From an uncultured Bacteroidales bacterium (GTDB taxonomy: Bacteria; Bacteroidota; Bacteroidia; Bacteroidales; UBA932): 64,000 nucleotides of DNA. The notes under the pieces were generated by a model. It had not been told where the DNA came from. It saw only the letters and a list, made by a program, of their open reading frames with translations, and searched no databases. The stretch's first letter is position 1. Each line of letters opens with the position of its first letter. Shown piece by piece: positions 43,985 through 53,954 of this stretch. The translations under genes and the position numbers were made by a program. The stretch is taken from NCBI GenBank assembly GCA_944326265.1, contig CALVDE010000002.1, forward strand, positions 1-64,000, read 5' to 3'.

Positions 43985-45373
43985 TTATTTCCCTAATTGC
44001 AAGGCTTGATGGATAGCGGCCGCAGCCCTGCGTCCGGCTCCCATCGCCAGAATAACTGTCGCGGCACCGGTCACGGCATCTCCTCCGGCAAAGACCATTT
44101 CCCTGGTCGTAAGCCCATGCTCATCGGCCACAATACAGCCTTTTCTGTTAATTTCTATTCCGTGCGTCGAACGGGGAAGCATGGGATTGGGCGAAGTTCC
44201 CAAAGACATGATTACGGTATCCGCCTCGATATCGAACTCCGAGCCCTCAACCGGAACAGGCGACCGGCGGCCGGAAGCATCCGGCTCACCGAGCTCCATG
44301 CGTATGCAGCGGATGCCGCGCACCCAGCCTCTCTCATCACCCAGTATCTCCACCGGGTTGGTAAGCATCCTGAACTCTATGCCCTCTTCCTTGGCATGGT
44401 GCACCTCCTCACGTCTCGCGGGAAGCTCGTTCTCGGTACGGCGGTACACTATTGTCACCTGAGAGCCCAGACGCAGAGCTGTACGCGCCGCGTCCATAGC
44501 CACATTGCCGCCGCCTACCACTACCACTTTCCGGCCGGAATACACCGGCGTGTCATATTCGGGATCATATCCGTGCATCAGATTGTTACGTGTAAGGAAC
44601 TCATTCGCGGAGGACACTCCGTTAAGATTCTCGCCGGGGATGCCCATGAATCTGGGAAGCCCGGCCCCTGAGCCGATGAACACGGCCTTGAACTGCTCAC
44701 CGTCGAAGAGCTCGTCCAATGACACAGTCCTGCCAACCACCACATCTGTCTCTATCCTGACTCCCAGCTTTCTGAGATTGTCCACCTCATGCTCCACCAC
44801 CTTCTGTTTGGGCAGACGGAACTCGGGAATTCCGTACTGGAGCACACCTCCTGCCTTATGCAGGGCCTCGAAGACAGTCACGTCATAGCCCCACTTGGCC
44901 AGGTCCGAGGCACATGCCAGTCCCGAAGGGCCGCTGCCTACGACCGCTACCTTTATACCGTTTGACGGTGCCTTTTCGAGAAAGACCTTGCCGTTCTCCC
45001 GGCTCCAGTCCGCGACGAAACGCTCCAGCTTGCCGATTGCCACAGGCTGTCCCTTGACTCCCAGCACACAGGAACCCTCGCACTGAGTCTCCTGAGGGCA
45101 CACCCTTCCGCATATCGCCGGAAGAGAGCTGTCCTTCGCTATCACTCCCGCCGCTCCTTCAAAATCATGCGCCACAATCCTGGCTATGAAATCCGGAATC
45201 CTGACCGATACCGGACATGCCGACATACAGCGCGGATTCTTGCAGTGCAGGCATCTGGATGCCTCCAGAAGAGCCTCCTGCTCATTGTATCCATAGCACA
45301 CCTCCTCGAAATTGTGCGCTCTTACCGCCGGATCCTGCTCCCTTACCGGCACTCTGGGTATGTTATTAGCCAT
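43985..45373 (-). CDS. NfnB/GltD-like NADPH-dependent oxidoreductase
   Basis: This 462-residue protein has an N-terminal 4Fe-4S domain (SRCLHCKNPRCMSACPVSV, then ICGRVCPQETQCEGSC). Two dinucleotide-binding motifs follow, VAVVGSGPSGLACASDLAKW and VVVVGGGNVAMDAARTALRL. Such proteins are annotated as glutamate synthase small subunits, but with a ferredoxin-NADP reductase-like partner they form NfnAB, which couples NADH, NADPH and ferredoxin. No GltB is nearby and the partner gene is 17 bases upstream, so NfnB is the better call. Confidence 0.85.
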   Translation of the reverse strand: MANNIPRVPVREQDPAVRAHNFEEVCYGYNEQEALLEASRCLHCKNPRCMSACPVSVRIPDFIARIVAHDFEGAAGVIAKDSSLPAICGRVCPQETQCEGSCVLGVKGQPVAIGKLERFVADWSRENGKVFLEKAPSNGIKVAVVGSGPSGLACASDLAKWGYDVTVFEALHKAGGVLQYGIPEFRLPKQKVVEHEVDNLRKLGVRIETDVVVGRTVSLDELFDGEQFKAVFIGSGAGLPRFMGIPGENLNGVSSANEFLTRNNLMHGYDPEYDTPVYSGRKVVVVGGGNVAMDAARTALRLGSQVTIVYRRTENELPARREEVHHAKEEGIEFRMLTNPVEILGDERGWVRGIRCIRMELGEPDASGRRSPVPVEGSEFDIEADTVIMSLGTSPNPMLPRSTHGIEINRKGCIVADEHGLTTREMVFAGGDAVTGAATVILAMGAGRRAAAAIHQALQLGK

Positions 45374-45390
45374 AATGTATTTCCTCCCTG

Positions 45391-46242
45391 TTAATGTAGA
45401 CCGATATTACATTTGTGATCAAGTTCCTTCTCGACCTCGCGGTACATGCCCTGCCGCCTCATCGCCTCATCGAAATCCACGTCGTAGGCGTTGAACTCGG
45501 GACCGTCCACGCAGGCGAACCTGGTCTTGCCCGCAATGGTCACGCGGCAGGCACCGCACATGCCGGTGCCGTCCACCATAAGGGTGTTGAGACTGACCGT
45601 GAGCGGCAGATTATACTCCTTTGCCTTGAGGGTGGCGAACTTCATCATGATCATAGGACCTATCGACACGGCCTGGTCGTACTTCACTCCTCCGCCCAGC
45701 AGACGGTCCATGACCGCTGTCACCACACCCTTTTCTCCTGCCGAACCGTCATCGGTGCAGATATACAGATGGTCGCATACCGCCTTCATCTCATCCTCCA
45801 TGATGATAAGGTCCTTGTTGCGGGCACCTATGATCACGTCCACACAGGCACCTGCCTCATGAAGGTATTTCGCCTGAGGATAGACCGGAGCCGTACCGAG
45901 GCCTCCGGCAATGAAGAGCCAGCGGCTGCCGGCAAGCTCCTGAGGTGCCCTGTGCACAAATTCCGAGGGCTGTCCGAGAGGGCCCACCACGTCGGCGAAG
46001 GACTCGCCCTCCTCGTAATGGCATATCTTCTTCGTAGAAGCTCCCACTTCCTGAGTAACTATGGTGACACTGCCTTTTTCCGAATCATAATCACATATTG
46101 TCAGCGGAATCCGCTCACTTTTCTCACCGGCCCTCACAATGAGGAACTGCCCGGGCTGCGCGGCATGCGCGATACGCGGCGCATCCACCTCCATAAGACA
46201 GATGGCCGGCGTCAGAAATTTCTTCTTTAATATCCTGTACAT
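45391..46242 (-). CDS. NfnA-like ferredoxin-NADP reductase subunit
   Basis: This 283-residue FAD/NAD-binding reductase has an N-terminal FAD domain (AQPGQFLIVRAGEKSERIPL, TICDY), an NAD motif (LFIAGGLGTAPVYPQAKYL) and a C-terminal 2Fe-2S site in MVDGTGMCGACRVTIAGK. It resembles PyrK/NfnA proteins and is expected to pair with the NfnB-like product encoded next. It heads the redox gene run on the minus strand. Confidence 0.85.
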   Translation of the reverse strand: MYRILKKKFLTPAICLMEVDAPRIAHAAQPGQFLIVRAGEKSERIPLTICDYDSEKGSVTIVTQEVGASTKKICHYEEGESFADVVGPLGQPSEFVHRAPQELAGSRWLFIAGGLGTAPVYPQAKYLHEAGACVDVIIGARNKDLIIMEDEMKAVCDHLYICTDDGSAGEKGVVTAVMDRLLGGGVKYDQAVSIGPMIMMKFATLKAKEYNLPLTVSLNTLMVDGTGMCGACRVTIAGKTRFACVDGPEFNAYDVDFDEAMRRQGMYREVEKELDHKCNIGLH

Positions 46243-46254
46243 ATCAAAACAATG

Positions 46255-46581
46255 TTACTTCTTCTCCGATGTCTCCTCTCCCATCACCTCATAGCCCAGT
46301 TTCTCTATAGCCGCTGCCAGCTTCTCCTTGGTAGTCTTGTCCGGAGAATAGCGCACCCATACTGTCTTCCGCTCCAGCGAGACCTTCAGGTCCTTTACTC
46401 CCTTCTCGAAAGGGATGTTTTCCTGAACCTTCCTGACACAGTTCTCGCAGTGCAGGTTGACTATGAATGTAACCTCTTGAAGAGGAGCCTTTTTCTTATT
46501 TTGGGCGGCCGAAGTTAAGGCAAAAAAAGACAAAATCAATACAATAAGCGAAGATTTCAATACTAATTTGCAGACTTTCAT
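46255..46581 (-). CDS. Heavy-metal-associated (HMA) domain protein
   Basis: This 108-residue protein has a signal peptide (LIVLILSFFALTSAAQ) and one HMA domain with the metal-binding pair in FIVNLHCENCVRKVQEN. The GMTCxxC consensus is degenerate (LHCENC), but both cysteines remain, so copper or similar soft-metal binding is plausible. It lies 20 bases after a TonB-dependent receptor gene and is probably its periplasmic partner. Confidence 0.82.
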   Translation of the reverse strand: MKVCKLVLKSSLIVLILSFFALTSAAQNKKKAPLQEVTFIVNLHCENCVRKVQENIPFEKGVKDLKVSLERKTVWVRYSPDKTTKEKLAAAIEKLGYEVMGEETSEKK

Positions 46582-46601
46582 ATTTCTGAATTTTTACAAG
46601 G

Positions 46602-48884
46602 TTATTTCCACAAGGTAAATCTGGCTCCGGCATAGACAGTTATACCGGTTATCGGTCCCCAGATGACAGATGCGTTGAATTCAGGCGACCACGGATCGGC
46701 GGCCTCCATCACCGGATGCAGCTGCCTGTAGCCTGTAAGATTCTCCGCACCTATATATACATCCACGCCCTTGAATTTGCGGGTAATCTGCGCGAACAGC
46801 ACCGGATATACGGGTGTCATGGCACTTTCACCCTGAGCTACCGCGAAATCCGGAAGACGGGACGGACCGTTGAGCTGGGCCGTGAAGTCGAAAGTCCAGA
46901 TATTCATCCTGGTCGCATACTGAAGGTTGAGCACACCCTTATAGCGGCTGACCAGCGGCCTTTCCACGACTCCTTTGTCTTTCAGCCATACTTTGGAGTC
47001 TGTATATCGGAAAGTGGCCAGGACAGTGAAACGCTCGAACGGCTCGACCGAGAAATCCGCCTGCCAGGTATTCGTATAGGAAGGACCGTCCAGATTGTAG
47101 ATGCTTACCGCGCTCCTGTCATATTCCTGATCCACAATTATCTGACTGGTAAAGTCACTGCGGAAGTAATCAAGGCTGAGATAACTGTTGTCCTCGAAGC
47201 CTATCGGAATATAGAATGTCACATTGCCGCCGTAGGTCCAGGCGGACTCCATGCCCAGATCCGGGGCAATGTCCAGATGGCGGCCGGTGGACATCATGCC
47301 GAGGTTGTCCACCACCACATTGGGCGAGCGGGTGCCCCGTCCTCCCGATGCCCGTATTACGACCCAGTCGGCCGGAGACCACTTGAGATTGGCCCTGGGG
47401 GAAAGGAAAAGACCGTAGAGGTTGTTCCAGTCGAGACTCAGGTCGGCCACCACCGAGAATCTGTCCCCGAGTGTATAGGTATATTCGCCATACACACCCA
47501 GGGAATTCTCCCTGCGGGAGAGGTCATAGCCGGCCGTCACGATCTGCGCGGAGGATGACAGCGGATCCACGTAACCGTCATGCAGGATCTGGTCATAATC
47601 ATCGAAGAAATCCCTGATACCGAAAGTAAAGCGATGGGAATCTCCGGGCGTTCCCTGATACATGAGATTGAGGAATCCCGAATTCTGCCTGCCCATGAAG
47701 CTTTTGAGACCGAAGTACGAGTCAAGCTGATGGTAAGTATAGTCGGCGACCAGGGCAATATTGTGGGAGTTGTCATCATTGAGCGGTATTCCGACCTTCA
47801 GGTATCCGTTCGCACCCTGATTGGTGATATACGTACCCCAGGGCACGCTCATGGTACCCAGCGAGTCCACCTGATCCCTCCTGAAGTTCATCTGTCCTCC
47901 CAAGCGGCTGTCATACAATGCTTTCACCCCAAAACGCACCTGTACTCCCGAGTCATCATAGTAAAGCCACCGGTTCGCCAGATTCAACTGAGTCATCGCC
48001 GGCTCGTCCCTGAATCCGTCCCCGTTCATATCATGAGACATAAACGAATGCGAGGCATGGGCCATCAGGACGGTCGACCACCTGTCGCCTATCTGGAGCG
48101 AGGAGGCGGCATTGAGCTCGGTCATAAGCATACTGTTGACAAAAACATTGACGAACAAGGGTTTCTCATCCGTAGGCTTGCGGTGCTCGACATTGATCTG
48201 GCCGGATATCGCCTCCACACCGTTGATTACCGAAGAAGGTCCCTTGGCGATCTGTATGCTCTCCAGCCACTGCCCCGGTATATAGGACAGACCGAAAGGC
48301 GCGGCCAGACCGCGCATCACCGGACGGTTCTCGTCCAGCATGGCCGTGTAGATGCCGGAAAGGCCCAGCAAACGGATCTGACGGGCCCCTGTAACCGCAT
48401 CCGAATAGCCCACAGACACCGAGGCCGAATTCTCGAAACTCTCCGCCAGATTGCAGCAGGCCATCTTATTCAGCCCGGCTGATGATATGACCTCCGTCCG
48501 TACATTGGACAGCCGCGAGAGATAATTAGAGCCGCCGCGCGATGTAATGACAGCTTCTTCCAACTGATTGTCAGCACGTAGGATTATCTGCACATCCGAC
48601 ATACCGGCCCGCAGCACAAGTGTGTCGCGGTGATAGCCAAGAGCCGCCGTAACAAGCAGGCTGTCGGCCCCGCCATGAATCCTGAGAGTAAACTTCCCGT
48701 CCTCGTCACAGTCCGCATAGACTCCCGAAACGGCCAGATATACCGTTGCATACGGCACAGCCTCTTTCTCTCCGTCAGCATTGACGGCCAGCACCGTCCC
48801 GCTAAGAGACTTCCCATGCTGCGCATACATTGTCCCGACGGCACAGGATATCAGTACCGCCGTCAGCATTAAGATTCTTTTCAT
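46602..48884 (-). CDS. TonB-dependent receptor
   Basis: This outer-membrane receptor of about 760 residues has a signal peptide (MLTAVLISCAVGTMYAQ). A CarboxypepD_reg-like N-terminal domain (residues 25-100), a plug domain (SGIYTAMLDENRPVMRGLAA, IAKGPSSVINGVEAISGQIN) and a beta-barrel ending in VYAGARFTLWK follow. The ATG at 48884 (MKRILML) gives a normal signal peptide; one at 48917 would add 11 residues. The adjacent HMA-domain gene suggests a metal or metal-complex substrate, which is inference. Confidence 0.88.
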   Translation of the reverse strand: MKRILMLTAVLISCAVGTMYAQHGKSLSGTVLAVNADGEKEAVPYATVYLAVSGVYADCDEDGKFTLRIHGGADSLLVTAALGYHRDTLVLRAGMSDVQIILRADNQLEEAVITSRGGSNYLSRLSNVRTEVISSAGLNKMACCNLAESFENSASVSVGYSDAVTGARQIRLLGLSGIYTAMLDENRPVMRGLAAPFGLSYIPGQWLESIQIAKGPSSVINGVEAISGQINVEHRKPTDEKPLFVNVFVNSMLMTELNAASSLQIGDRWSTVLMAHASHSFMSHDMNGDGFRDEPAMTQLNLANRWLYYDDSGVQVRFGVKALYDSRLGGQMNFRRDQVDSLGTMSVPWGTYITNQGANGYLKVGIPLNDDNSHNIALVADYTYHQLDSYFGLKSFMGRQNSGFLNLMYQGTPGDSHRFTFGIRDFFDDYDQILHDGYVDPLSSSAQIVTAGYDLSRRENSLGVYGEYTYTLGDRFSVVADLSLDWNNLYGLFLSPRANLKWSPADWVVIRASGGRGTRSPNVVVDNLGMMSTGRHLDIAPDLGMESAWTYGGNVTFYIPIGFEDNSYLSLDYFRSDFTSQIIVDQEYDRSAVSIYNLDGPSYTNTWQADFSVEPFERFTVLATFRYTDSKVWLKDKGVVERPLVSRYKGVLNLQYATRMNIWTFDFTAQLNGPSRLPDFAVAQGESAMTPVYPVLFAQITRKFKGVDVYIGAENLTGYRQLHPVMEAADPWSPEFNASVIWGPITGITVYAGARFTLWK

Positions 48885-48991
48885 TTCACCACTGTTGTTT
48901 AAAAAAAACATATCCATAATGCAGTGTGAAACCCTCTGATAAATTTCGGGCGAATATAGCGCATTTTATATTATTTCCCGACAAATTTGAT

Positions 48992-48999
48992 TAGATTTG
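48992..48999 (+). promoter_or_regulatory. -7 promoter box for sppA
   Basis: TAGATTTG matches TAnnTTTG and lies 48 bases before the sppA ATG. Confidence 0.45.
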
Positions 49000-49047
49000 T
49001 AACCCGAATTGACCGGAACGAATTTTAAACTTTAACTTTTAAAATAT

Positions 49048-50799
49048 ATGAAATTCCTTAGAAACCTTCTCGCAGCCGTTCTGGGCTCGTTTATCGCTCT
49101 GGGACTGCTGTTTCTGCTTGCCATCGGTATGCTCGGCGCACTTATGCCCGCCGAAGAGACAGTAAGCGTAGCACCCTCTTCAATTCTCAGAATCGATCTG
49201 GCCTCCACCATCGGAGAACAGACGGTATCCGACCCTCTCGACCTGAGCTCCATTGTTCCCTACACATCCAGTTCCGAGAGCGTCGGCATACTGGACGCAG
49301 TCCGCGCCATTGACTATGCTGCCACTGATCCGGCCATCAAGTTCATCTATCTGACCAATTGCGGACACACCAGCGGCCTCGCATACATGGAAGAGCTCAG
49401 GAGTGCCCTGGAAAGATTCCGGACTTCCGGAAAGCCTGTGATCGCCTACGGAGACAACTTCTCATTCGGAGGCTACTACCTGGCCTCCGTGGCCGACAAG
49501 ATCTATGCCGATGAATTTGCATCGAACAATATCCTGGGCATGGCCACTACCATTATATTCCTCAAGGACATTCTGGACCGCTTCGGTGTCGAGATGCAGC
49601 TTATCCGCCACGGCAAGTACAAATCAGCCGGAGAGCAGTTCATCGCCAGCGATATCAGTGCAGCCAACCGGGAGCAGAACCAGGCCATGGTGGATGCCCT
49701 CTGGCAGGCTGCGGCCGGCAGTATATGCAAGTCACGCGGAATCACCCTCTCCGACCTGGACCGCATGGTCAACAATCTGGAACTCAACACTGCTCAGGAC
49801 ATGATCGATGCCGGTCTGGTGGATGAGCTCCTCACTGTCAACGGGATGGAGCAGGAGCTGGTGACTCTCTCGGGTGCCGACGGCATCAAGAACGTAAAGA
49901 TGATCTCTCTCGACAAGTACATTAAGGCAAGGATAAAGACAGACTACAAGACCAAGGACAAAATCGCCATCATCTACGCTGACGGCCAGATCAATCCTGA
50001 CGGCAGCACCGACGGTATCACAGCCGACAAGTTCCAGCCCATCATCCGCGACATACGCGCCGACAGTTCTGTCAAAGCGGTGGTACTCAGGGTCAACTCC
50101 CCCGGCGGTTCGGTACAGCCTGCGGAGATCATCCGCACCGAGCTCGAGCTGCTTCAGCAGGACAAACCTCTGATTGTGTCCTACGGCACGATGGCGGCCT
50201 CAGGAGGATACTGGATCTCTGCCGGAGCGGACAAGATCTACTCCAACAACACGACACTTACCGGAAGCATCGGAGTATTCAGCATGCTGCCTTCCCTGGA
50301 AAAGACTTTCAAGGACATTGCCCGCGTCAATCCAGTGACCATACGCTCCCACCGCCATGCCGACATGGGTTCCATGACCCGTTCGCTCGACAGTCAGGAG
50401 ACAGCCGCATTCCAGGAGCAGGTGGAGATGATCTATGACCATTTCATCGATATCGTGGCTCAGGGACGCGGTCTCACGCCTGAAAGAGTGGATGAGATCG
50501 CTCAGGGACGTGTCTGGTGCGGCAACGAGGCCCTGGACATTGATCTTGTCAACGAGATAGGCGGTCTCAAGGATGCCCTCGACTATGCAGCCGTAGCGGC
50601 AGGGCTGGACAGCTACCGCATCGAGGCATGGCCCAAGGCCCAGAACAGTCTGGACAAACTGATGGACAGCTTCGGCTCGGCCGGTTCTGCCGTGCAGACA
50701 CTCACGGAACCGGAGATGATCATGGAAAGGCTTTTCGAGTCCGTCAAGGCCGAGAAAGGCATCTACGCGAGAGTGCCCTATATCTACTACTTTGAATAA
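49048..50799 (+). CDS. sppA: Signal peptide peptidase SppA, long form
   Basis: This 583-residue protein has an N-terminal membrane anchor (ALGLLFLLAIGMLGAL) and tandem S49 domains, as in the 67-kDa SppA. The Ser-Lys dyad is visible: Lys192 in HGKYKSAGEQF and Ser385 in GTMAASGGYW. It degrades cleaved signal peptides in the membrane. The convergent tilS gene overlaps it by 13 bases. Confidence 0.93.
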   Translation: MKFLRNLLAAVLGSFIALGLLFLLAIGMLGALMPAEETVSVAPSSILRIDLASTIGEQTVSDPLDLSSIVPYTSSSESVGILDAVRAIDYAATDPAIKFIYLTNCGHTSGLAYMEELRSALERFRTSGKPVIAYGDNFSFGGYYLASVADKIYADEFASNNILGMATTIIFLKDILDRFGVEMQLIRHGKYKSAGEQFIASDISAANREQNQAMVDALWQAAAGSICKSRGITLSDLDRMVNNLELNTAQDMIDAGLVDELLTVNGMEQELVTLSGADGIKNVKMISLDKYIKARIKTDYKTKDKIAIIYADGQINPDGSTDGITADKFQPIIRDIRADSSVKAVVLRVNSPGGSVQPAEIIRTELELLQQDKPLIVSYGTMAASGGYWISAGADKIYSNNTTLTGSIGVFSMLPSLEKTFKDIARVNPVTIRSHRHADMGSMTRSLDSQETAAFQEQVEMIYDHFIDIVAQGRGLTPERVDEIAQGRVWCGNEALDIDLVNEIGGLKDALDYAAVAAGLDSYRIEAWPKAQNSLDKLMDSFGSAGSAVQTLTEPEMIMERLFESVKAEKGIYARVPYIYYFE

Positions 50800-52160
50800 C
50801 CGGGCTGATCCCCGGAAATTATGGAAGCTCCGGCGACTACGGTTGTCGGAGCTTTTATCTTGTAGCGGTCATCGATGCGGAGGCCTGGCAGGCATACGAT
50901 ATGGCCGGCAGCGTCCAGTATCACAGGCTGGGAGAGCCTGCGGACACGGTCCAGCTTCAAATCGGTAAAAAAGTCACTGAGTTTCCTGGAGCCCTGCCTC
51001 ATGCCGAACGGCCTGAAACGGTCAGCGGGTCTCCAGCCACGGCAGAGCAGCGGCATCTGCAGACGGTCCGCCGCGAAGTACAGCACACTGCCGTCAGACA
51101 CAGGACTGAAATCCGCCGGTTTCGGGAAAAAATCCACCCTGAAGCGGACTCCTTTATAATCATACACTCCGGGACCCTCTATGAGAAACTCCGCATCCTC
51201 TTCTTCTGTCAGAGGATATACCCTGAGACTGTCCTTGGCCAGCACCAGCTCATGACTTCCGGAGCGGAACAGCCTGCCCGGCTGGCCTGAGCGCAGACAC
51301 TTCTCCATATCCGACACCTGTGTACTGTTGAATCCGTAGTCTCTGAGAATCATATAAAGCCAATATCCGCAATGACGGTTACGGAGAAGCTCCGCTGTGT
51401 CTATCCGCATCATGTCCCCTTCCCTACGGCATACACGCGAGGATATATCTTTCTGTAGATCCTCCATTATCTCGGATGCCTGGCGGAAATATTCCGAATC
51501 TCGGCGGACCGTATTCAGAAACGACGGATTGATCTTGCGGAACTCCGGAAAAATAATGTTGCGCACCCGGTTGCGGGCATAGTGCGACTCAAAGTTGGTG
51601 CGGTCATCCCTGTACGATATGCCGTTGCGTTCCACATACTCTCTTATCTGCGCCCTGGACACCCCTAAAAGCGGCCTGATGATGTGGCCGTTGCGCACGG
51701 GTATACCGGAAAGGCCCCTGAGGCCGGTGCCTCTTGCGATATTGAGGAATATAGTCTCGATGCTGTCATCCAGATTATGGGCAATGGACAGCAGATCAAA
51801 GCCTTCCGCTCTCATCAGCTCGGAAAAGAAGCCATAACGGAGGTCCCTGGCGGCCATCTGCGTGGAAAGCGAGTGCTCGGCCGCATAGCGCTTTGTATCG
51901 AATATTCTGGTATATACCTTGACGTCGTTGCGCCTGCCCCAGGCCTGAACGGAGGCCATATCCCCGTCGCTTTCCTCTCCGCGCAGGGAAAAATTGACGT
52001 GAGCCAGAGCGAAATCCAGCTTCAGGTCCGAGCGGAGAAACAGCTCCGCCATGCATATTGAGTCTATGCCTCCGCTTACTCCCAGAAGATACCGGTGCGA
52101 AGACGTATCCCCGCCGGATAGAGACAGCAGGGCCGAGCTGAACTCCCGTTCTATATCCAT
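50787..52160 (-). CDS. tilS: tRNA(Ile)-lysidine synthase
   Basis: This 457-residue TilS has the PP-loop GVSGGIDSICMAEL near residue 30, RDLRYGFF, the conserved HNLDDSIETIFLNIARGTGL and RPLLGVSRAQI. It makes lysidine at C34 of tRNA-Ile so that it reads AUA. It is the last gene of a proS-hypothetical-DUF3078-tilS run. Its 3' end overlaps sppA and contains a hairpin that can terminate sppA transcripts. Confidence 0.92.
   Translation of the reverse strand: MDIEREFSSALLSLSGGDTSSHRYLLGVSGGIDSICMAELFLRSDLKLDFALAHVNFSLRGEESDGDMASVQAWGRRNDVKVYTRIFDTKRYAAEHSLSTQMAARDLRYGFFSELMRAEGFDLLSIAHNLDDSIETIFLNIARGTGLRGLSGIPVRNGHIIRPLLGVSRAQIREYVERNGISYRDDRTNFESHYARNRVRNIIFPEFRKINPSFLNTVRRDSEYFRQASEIMEDLQKDISSRVCRREGDMMRIDTAELLRNRHCGYWLYMILRDYGFNSTQVSDMEKCLRSGQPGRLFRSGSHELVLAKDSLRVYPLTEEEDAEFLIEGPGVYDYKGVRFRVDFFPKPADFSPVSDGSVLYFAADRLQMPLLCRGWRPADRFRPFGMRQGSRKLSDFFTDLKLDRVRRLSQPVILDAAGHIVCLPGLRIDDRYKIKAPTTVVAGASIISGDQPGYSK
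50824..50860 (+). terminator. Terminator of sppA, inside the tilS coding region
   Basis: AAGCTCCGGCGAC and GTTGTCGGAGCTT form a 13-bp stem with one G-U-type mismatch around TACG, followed by TTATCTTG. It lies 25 bases after the sppA stop and within antisense tilS. Confidence 0.7.
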
Positions 52161-52163
52161 CTC

Positions 52164-53237
52164 CTACTCAGGCTTGACGTACTGGCCCAGAGTCCATGTC
52201 AGACCGAGGCTGACAATCTCCTTGAACTGCACGCGCGGGGCAAGGTTGCCGGCCGCATCGGCAATCTGGATATTCTCGTCCCAGATGAGGTTGGTCCTGA
52301 GAGTGAGAGTAAGTATCTTGGTCAGGGCCAGAGATGCATCCACGTCCCAGTAAACCTGAATATTGTCCGGATTCTCCAGATAGTTTGAGAAAAGTGTCAG
52401 AGCGGATGATATCTTGAATATCTTGTAAGCATAGTTGATATCCATTTTCAGCTGAGCACCGAACTCCGCCCTTACAGCCTCGTCGATATCATTGCCGTAT
52501 GTCTCCCTCAGGGACGGCTCAGTAACCACGACTATATTGCCCGTAGCCGGTGAGATATTGAAAGAAAGGAAATTAAACGGCTTGTAATTGATACCGAGAC
52601 CCAAAGACACATAACCGGGAGCCATGAACTTGGACTGAAGGGTCCTGGTGGAAGGATCCGTGGATGTATCGTATGACCATGTAGGCGAGAACTGAGTCCT
52701 GAAATTGAACAGTGCCGAGAAATACAGCTTGTCCAGCAGCATCCATCCCCACTTGCTGTCCAGCTGGATACGGTCGTCACTCTTGCTGAACTGCTCATTC
52801 AGGGGCGTTCCGCTCTCAAAGGACTGGATGAAACCATACGAGAGTTTCAGACGGTTCTCGAAGATCATCTTGTCCTTCGCATAATTGGCATTGGCATCAA
52901 TGAGTCCGTTGAGGGAAATGTTCGCGGAACCGCCTTCCGCCCAGTTGGTCAGCGACACCTGAGAGAAGCCCACCTGGGTAAGTATTCCGTTGGTCCAATA
53001 TTTGGGCGGCTCCTTCTTATCGGCAGTATCCACCGCAGCCTCGTCTATGGAAGAGACCACATCCAGACACACCTTCTGCGCGTCATCGAGCGTTGACGGA
53101 TCTATCTCAACCTCCTTGATCTCCTTATAGGTGACATCACTGTCACGGTCTTTCTTTCTTTCAGAATTATCTGCCGAAGCAATGTTGACGGCCAGCACCG
53201 AAAGCAGACCGACGCATAAGAACATTTTTCTATTCAT
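52164..53237 (-). CDS. DUF3078 outer-membrane-like protein
   Basis: This 357-residue protein has a signal peptide (LCVGLLSVLAVNIASA), a charged linker and a beta-rich DUF3078 domain with the family signature TQVGFSQVSLTNWAEGGSAN. Its alternating amphipathic strands suggest a small outer-membrane barrel; the function is unknown. It overlaps the upstream gene by 8 bases and ends 3 bases from tilS. Confidence 0.85.
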   Translation of the reverse strand: MNRKMFLCVGLLSVLAVNIASADNSERKKDRDSDVTYKEIKEVEIDPSTLDDAQKVCLDVVSSIDEAAVDTADKKEPPKYWTNGILTQVGFSQVSLTNWAEGGSANISLNGLIDANANYAKDKMIFENRLKLSYGFIQSFESGTPLNEQFSKSDDRIQLDSKWGWMLLDKLYFSALFNFRTQFSPTWSYDTSTDPSTRTLQSKFMAPGYVSLGLGINYKPFNFLSFNISPATGNIVVVTEPSLRETYGNDIDEAVRAEFGAQLKMDINYAYKIFKISSALTLFSNYLENPDNIQVYWDVDASLALTKILTLTLRTNLIWDENIQIADAAGNLAPRVQFKEIVSLGLTWTLGQYVKPE

Positions 53238-53943
53238 GATTTTCAGAGTTTAGTACGTCATCTGAGTTGTATTTGTAGCCCAGGCGTTTTCCTGTCTTCA
53301 TCCTGGAAGATTCTATCTTGACATTCATCTCGCCCACCGTAGCCTCCTTTACCATATCGTATGGAGGCACAAGCAGATCGAAAGACAGCGAGTACAGAAT
53401 CGCAGACTCCACGAATGTCACCAGGTCATCCCTTGTCAGTGTGCTCTTGCCGAAAAGTGCCGTCATCTGACGCTTCTGACGCTTTCCCTCCACGAAAAAC
53501 GCCTTGTCCTTGTTGACGAACATCCTTGCGACAAGATAGCCCAGGTCGTCATTGCGGTTGTATTTCAATGAGTCATACAGGAAATTGTAGACATTGATGA
53601 CTCCGCAGTAAGTATTGTACGGGTTATCCTTCGCATACGGATTCTTCCATACAGGATGGTCCCTGTCGAACTCGAATATATCGGTATGGAGACTGAACAC
53701 CAGCACGTCGTCGGCGAACTTAAGCTCAGCCTCGAACTTGCCCCTGTCGCGGTACTCCATACGGACCCTTCTGGCTCCGTTGTTCTCCAGCATCTCATTC
53801 AAGTCATTGCTCATCTCGCTCAGCACGTCCTTCAGAGTACTGAAAACCTCAAGACACTGGTCAAATATCTGCGACTTGATTACAGACTTGACGTTCAGAA
53901 GGCTTACTATCCTCTCCCTGAGGCTTGATTCATCACTGCCCAT
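53230..53943 (-). CDS. Conserved Bacteroidetes protein of unknown function
   Basis: This protein of about 237 residues from the ATG at 53943 (MGSDESSLRERIVSLLN) has a helical, coiled-coil-like start and a mixed alpha/beta body (YRDRGKFEAELKFADDVLVF). It has no signal peptide or membrane segment, and I do not recognise a named domain. It lies 11 bases after proS and overlaps the DUF3078 gene by 8. An ATG 23 codons upstream would run into proS and is less likely. Confidence 0.7.
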   Translation of the reverse strand: MGSDESSLRERIVSLLNVKSVIKSQIFDQCLEVFSTLKDVLSEMSNDLNEMLENNGARRVRMEYRDRGKFEAELKFADDVLVFSLHTDIFEFDRDHPVWKNPYAKDNPYNTYCGVINVYNFLYDSLKYNRNDDLGYLVARMFVNKDKAFFVEGKRQKRQMTALFGKSTLTRDDLVTFVESAILYSLSFDLLVPPYDMVKEATVGEMNVKIESSRMKTGKRLGYKYNSDDVLNSENHE

Positions 53944-53954
53944 CAGCGGAAATC

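Noticed and set aside
43985-45373. A glutamate synthase small subunit (GltD)
   Set aside because: There is no GltB gene nearby. The adjacent NfnA-like reductase makes NfnB the better assignment.
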